Below, piece after piece: positions 5,717 through 8,049 of a stretch of DNA of 8,049 nucleotides. Position 1 is the stretch's first letter. Each line of letters starts with the position of its first letter. The notes beneath the pieces were generated by a model. That model searched no databases and was not told the DNA's origin. It saw only the letters and a program-made list of their open reading frames with translations. The DNA comes from Christensenella sp. UBA1782 (GTDB taxonomy: Bacteria > Bacillota > Clostridia > Christensenellales > DTU072), in contig DCGI01000034.1 of NCBI GenBank assembly GCA_002315475.1, forward strand, positions 7,231 to 15,279. Direction: 5' to 3'. Position numbers and translations under genes: made by a program.

Positions 5717-6948
5717 AATTCCTCCGTAGGGACGTTGCTTCCCGCAACGAATCCCGTCTCAAATGCGATTTGCAGATTGTATCCGCCCGTCATTGCGTCT
5801 ACATCGATGATTTCTCCGGCAAACGCTAAATTGCTCGTCAGTTTGCTTTGCATCGTTTTTGGGTTGATTTCGGCGACGGAAACGCCGCCCGAAGTAATAA
5901 CCGCCCTCTCCTTTCCGTCTAAACCGTCTAACGTGAACGAAAGGTTTTTCAGCGAGAGAACCAATTTTTTACGTTCCTCTTTGGCAATCGAGTTTGCCGC
6001 TCGTTCTCCGGCTATCTTGCTTTGCCGCAAAACGTACGGTACCAAACCGTGTAACGTCACGCCTCCCAACACGTTTTTCAGGGCTTTGTTGGTTTGTTCG
6101 TCGAAATCGCGTATCAATCTTCTGTCCAACGTTTCTTCGTCCAACGCAGGCTTTAGGTCGATGCAAAAACGGTATCCCCGAATTTGTTCTCGGCACAGTT
6201 TTGCCGAAGCTGTCAAAGCTATGGGACCTCCGATGCCCTTATCGGTAAAAAGCATCTCACCGAATTCCGAAAAGACTGTTTTTCCCGACGGAAGAACGAC
6301 CGAACCGGTTACGTTTTTCAGACTGATTCCTTTTAAGGACACGACGTCTTCTCGCACCGATAAATCGCACAGAGAGGGCAACGGTTCCACAACCGTATGA
6401 CCGCAACTTTTCGCCAAACGATAACCGTCACCCGTACTGCCCGTTGCGGGATAGGTGATACCGCCTGTCGCAAGAATGAGGTAGTCGACGTCGGTATAGG
6501 TCTTTTTATCGGTAACGACGGCAACGATTTTTTGCCCTTCGGTTTGGAGTGCTTGAACGCGTTCGTTATAAAAAATACGCACTTGCAGACGTTTCAGTTC
6601 GTCCGAAAGTGCTTTTATGACATCCGAAGATTTATCGGAAACGGGGAAAACTCTGTTTCCCCGTTCTGTTTTCAAAGCTACGCCCAAGTCTTCGAAAAAC
6701 TCGATACACGAGGAACTGTCGAAAACTTTGTGCGCTCCGAATAAAAATTTACCGTTTCTTACGGTATGATCCATGTGATTCTGAACGGGAGAAGCGTTGG
6801 TAAGATTACACCGACCTTTGCCGGTGATAAAAAGCTTTTTCCCAACCTTCTCGTTGCGTTCCAAAATAACGACTTCGGAGCCTTTTCGGGCGGCGCAAAT
6901 CGCGCTTATCATCCCTGCGGCTCCTCCGCCAATCACATATACTTTCAT
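5713..6948 (-). CDS. HI0933/YhiN-family FAD-dependent oxidoreductase (aminoacetone oxidase family)
   Basis: This is a predicted flavoprotein of unknown physiological substrate. The N-terminal dinucleotide fold has GGGAAG (7-12) and the ribose-binding acid E30. Family-typical blocks follow: GKKLFITGKGRCNLTN (37-52), FPVSDKSSDV (101-110), ATGGITYPATGSTGDGY (160-176), GEMLFTDKGIGGP (230-242), TSGGVSVAEINPKTM (352-366) and, at the FAD-binding C-terminus, FAGEIIDVDAMTGGYN (376-391). The length of 411 residues is normal. I chose ATG at 6948-6946; the codon before it is TTG, which would add one residue, and the Rossmann strand KVYVIGGG starts ideally from the ATG. That ATG shares one base with the upstream stop (TGATG) and has no clear Shine-Dalgarno, pointing to termination-reinitiation. 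It lies in the same operon as cmk and ispH-rpsA, an association I recall from other Firmicutes. Being a flavoprotein is secure; its reaction is not. Confidence 0.92.
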   Translation of the reverse strand: MKVYVIGGGAAGMISAICAARKGSEVVILERNEKVGKKLFITGKGRCNLTNASPVQNHMDHTVRNGKFLFGAHKVFDSSSCIEFFEDLGVALKTERGNRVFPVSDKSSDVIKALSDELKRLQVRIFYNERVQALQTEGQKIVAVVTDKKTYTDVDYLILATGGITYPATGSTGDGYRLAKSCGHTVVEPLPSLCDLSVREDVVSLKGISLKNVTGSVVLPSGKTVFSEFGEMLFTDKGIGGPIALTASAKLCREQIRGYRFCIDLKPALDEETLDRRLIRDFDEQTNKALKNVLGGVTLHGLVPYVLRQSKIAGERAANSIAKEERKKLVLSLKNLSFTLDGLDGKERAVITSGGVSVAEINPKTMQSKLTSNLAFAGEIIDVDAMTGGYNLQIAFETGFVAGSNVPTEEL

Positions 6949-8049
6949 CAACCGATATAAGCAATGATATCGCCCGTATTCAAGGCGGTTCCTTCGGCTA
7001 CGGCAAAAGTTACGGTGCCGCTTGCGGGAGATACGATTTCGTTTTCCATCTTCATGGCTTCCAAAATCAATACCGCTTGTCCTTGCTGAACGGTGGTGCC
7101 GTTCGCTACTTTGTATTTTAGGAGGGTTCCCGGCATCGGTGCTTTTAAGGGCGTGCCTTTTCCGGAGACGGGAGCGGCGACGGCTTTGGAGGCTTCTTGC
7201 TTGACGGCGGGTACTTCTTTGGTCGCTACGGGAGCAGCGGCTGCCACTTTGGGTGCGGTATAGGAAGAATCGTAGATTTCTACGGTATAGTCTTCACCGT
7301 TTACCTTGATCGTCAACTTTCTCTTGTGGCTTTCCGCTCTTTGTTTGAAGAACTTTTCGGAAACCTGCGGGAACATGCAGTAACTGAGAACGTCTTCCTC
7401 GCAAGTGTAGTATTGTTCCATTTCTTTCTTGTACTTCTCGAATTCGGGTTCCAAAAGGTCGGCGGGACGACATTCGATACGCTTTTCGTCGCCGATGCAC
7501 TTCTTGACGACGTCGGCATCGGGTTCGGCGGGTAAACGTCCGTATTCACCGCGTAACAAACCTTTGCTCTCTTTGGTAACCATTTTGTAGCGTTCGCCGA
7601 GTACGACGTTCAAAACCGCTTGCGTTCCGACGATTTGACTGGTCGGCGTAACGAGCGGAGGATATCCGAAATCTTTACGAACACGCGGTACTTCCGCCAA
7701 AACTTCGGGAAGTTTTTCGCTTGCGCCCTGTTCTTTTAATTGGTTGATAAGGTTGCTGAGCATACCGCCGGGTACTTGATAAATCAAAGCGTTGGCGTCG
7801 GCGTGCAAAACCTTCGGGTTAATAATCCCTTCTTTCAAAAGTCTGTCCGCAACGGGTTTGAAAAGTTTGGCGATATCGTTCAAGGCGGCGAGATCCAAAC
7901 CGGTATCTCTTTCGGTACCCTGTAAGGTGGCAACGATGGATTCGGTACAAGGTTGACTGGTGCCGTTTGCCAAAGGAGAAAGTGCGGTATCAATGATATC
8001 TACGCCCGCTTCGGCGGCTTTCAAATAAACCATATCGCCCGTTCCCGCC
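6948..8049 (-). CDS. oadA: Biotin-dependent oxaloacetate decarboxylase alpha subunit / pyruvate carboxylase subunit B-like protein (5' end outside window)
   Basis: The frame is open to the right edge (five further codons, AGTGD, precede the Met at 8033), so about 366 C-terminal residues are seen and the N-terminal part of the carboxyltransferase barrel is missing. Numbering from Met8033, the barrel end has AEAGVDIIDTA (7-17) and GTSQPCTES (24-32). The PYC/OadA domain has GYPPLVTPTSQIVGTQAV (123-140). An Ala/Pro/Val/Lys-rich flexible linker (about 258-294) leads to a biotinyl domain (295-361) with EAMKME, in which K328 is the biotinylated lysine. The family transfers carboxyl groups between an oxo-acid and biotin, in Na+-pumping oxaloacetate decarboxylase or in two-subunit pyruvate carboxylase. 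Which applies cannot be settled because the partner genes are off-window and the catalytic N-terminus is missing. It is the first visible gene of the operon that runs down to ispH-rpsA. Confidence 0.9.
   Translation of the reverse strand, partial: AGTGDMVYLKAAEAGVDIIDTALSPLANGTSQPCTESIVATLQGTERDTGLDLAALNDIAKLFKPVADRLLKEGIINPKVLHADANALIYQVPGGMLSNLINQLKEQGASEKLPEVLAEVPRVRKDFGYPPLVTPTSQIVGTQAVLNVVLGERYKMVTKESKGLLRGEYGRLPAEPDADVVKKCIGDEKRIECRPADLLEPEFEKYKKEMEQYYTCEEDVLSYCMFPQVSEKFFKQRAESHKRKLTIKVNGEDYTVEIYDSSYTAPKVAAAAPVATKEVPAVKQEASKAVAAPVSGKGTPLKAPMPGTLLKYKVANGTTVQQGQAVLILEAMKMENEIVSPASGTVTFAVAEGTALNTGDIIAYIG

Noticed and set aside
6188..6216. TTGACA on the minus strand inside the flavoprotein gene as an internal cmk promoter
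   Set aside because: The position 17 bases downstream reads CCGAGA, with no -10 similarity.
5735..6400. Plus-strand open frame (221 codons) opposite the flavoprotein gene
   Set aside because: The minus strand carries all the HI0933-family motifs here; the plus-strand frame is low-complexity Ser/Arg/Pro-rich shadow translation.

Overview
The window looks like core chromosome from an anaerobe-type Bacillota, most likely a member of the Clostridia. The strongest evidence is a single open frame joining IspH (the last enzyme of the MEP isoprenoid pathway) to a four-domain ribosomal protein S1, a fusion known mainly from Clostridia and related Firmicutes. The neighbours cmk and a HI0933/YhiN-type flavoprotein fit that placement. 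Several genes (proC, the flavoprotein gene, the biotin-protein gene) end in TGA in short overlaps with their neighbours, and the tRNA-Trp has the ordinary CCA anticodon, so the standard code is in use. I see no phage, insertion sequence, CRISPR array or other mobile DNA.

Layout, left to right. The 3' part of a plus-strand gene for a four-helix membrane protein (3-533) meets the minus-strand pair proC-rnhA (592-1835) at a bidirectional terminator (545-581). Next comes a self-contained plus-strand tRNA-Trp unit with a near-consensus promoter, the tRNA with encoded CCA, and a terminator (1866-2019). A minus-strand GNAT acetyltransferase gene follows (2115-2738). The remaining 5.2 kb is one tightly packed minus-strand operon read from right to left: a biotin-dependent decarboxylase/carboxyltransferase alpha subunit (5' end outside the window), a flavoprotein, cmk, and ispH-rpsA. 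Its junctions overlap by 1, 4 and 10 bases. A hairpin at 2779-2806 probably ends it.

Functionally the long operon combines central carbon/biotin enzymology, pyrimidine nucleotide supply (CMP kinase), isoprenoid precursor synthesis and translation. proC-rnhA pairs the last step of proline synthesis with RNA-DNA hybrid removal.

The most interesting signals are regulatory. Inside the ispH part of the fusion, on the coding strand, there is a TTGAAA-N17-TATACT promoter in an AT-rich island. Further down, a GGAGG precedes an in-frame ATG exactly at the IspH/S1 junction. The ispH start itself has no visible Shine-Dalgarno sequence. Together these suggest that free S1 (468 residues) is made in addition to the fusion. 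Separately, a TTGACT-N17-TATACT promoter on the minus strand points through the antisense strand of tRNA-Trp into proC. I did not find a wholly new gene system here; these are testable expression hypotheses in otherwise ordinary housekeeping DNA.
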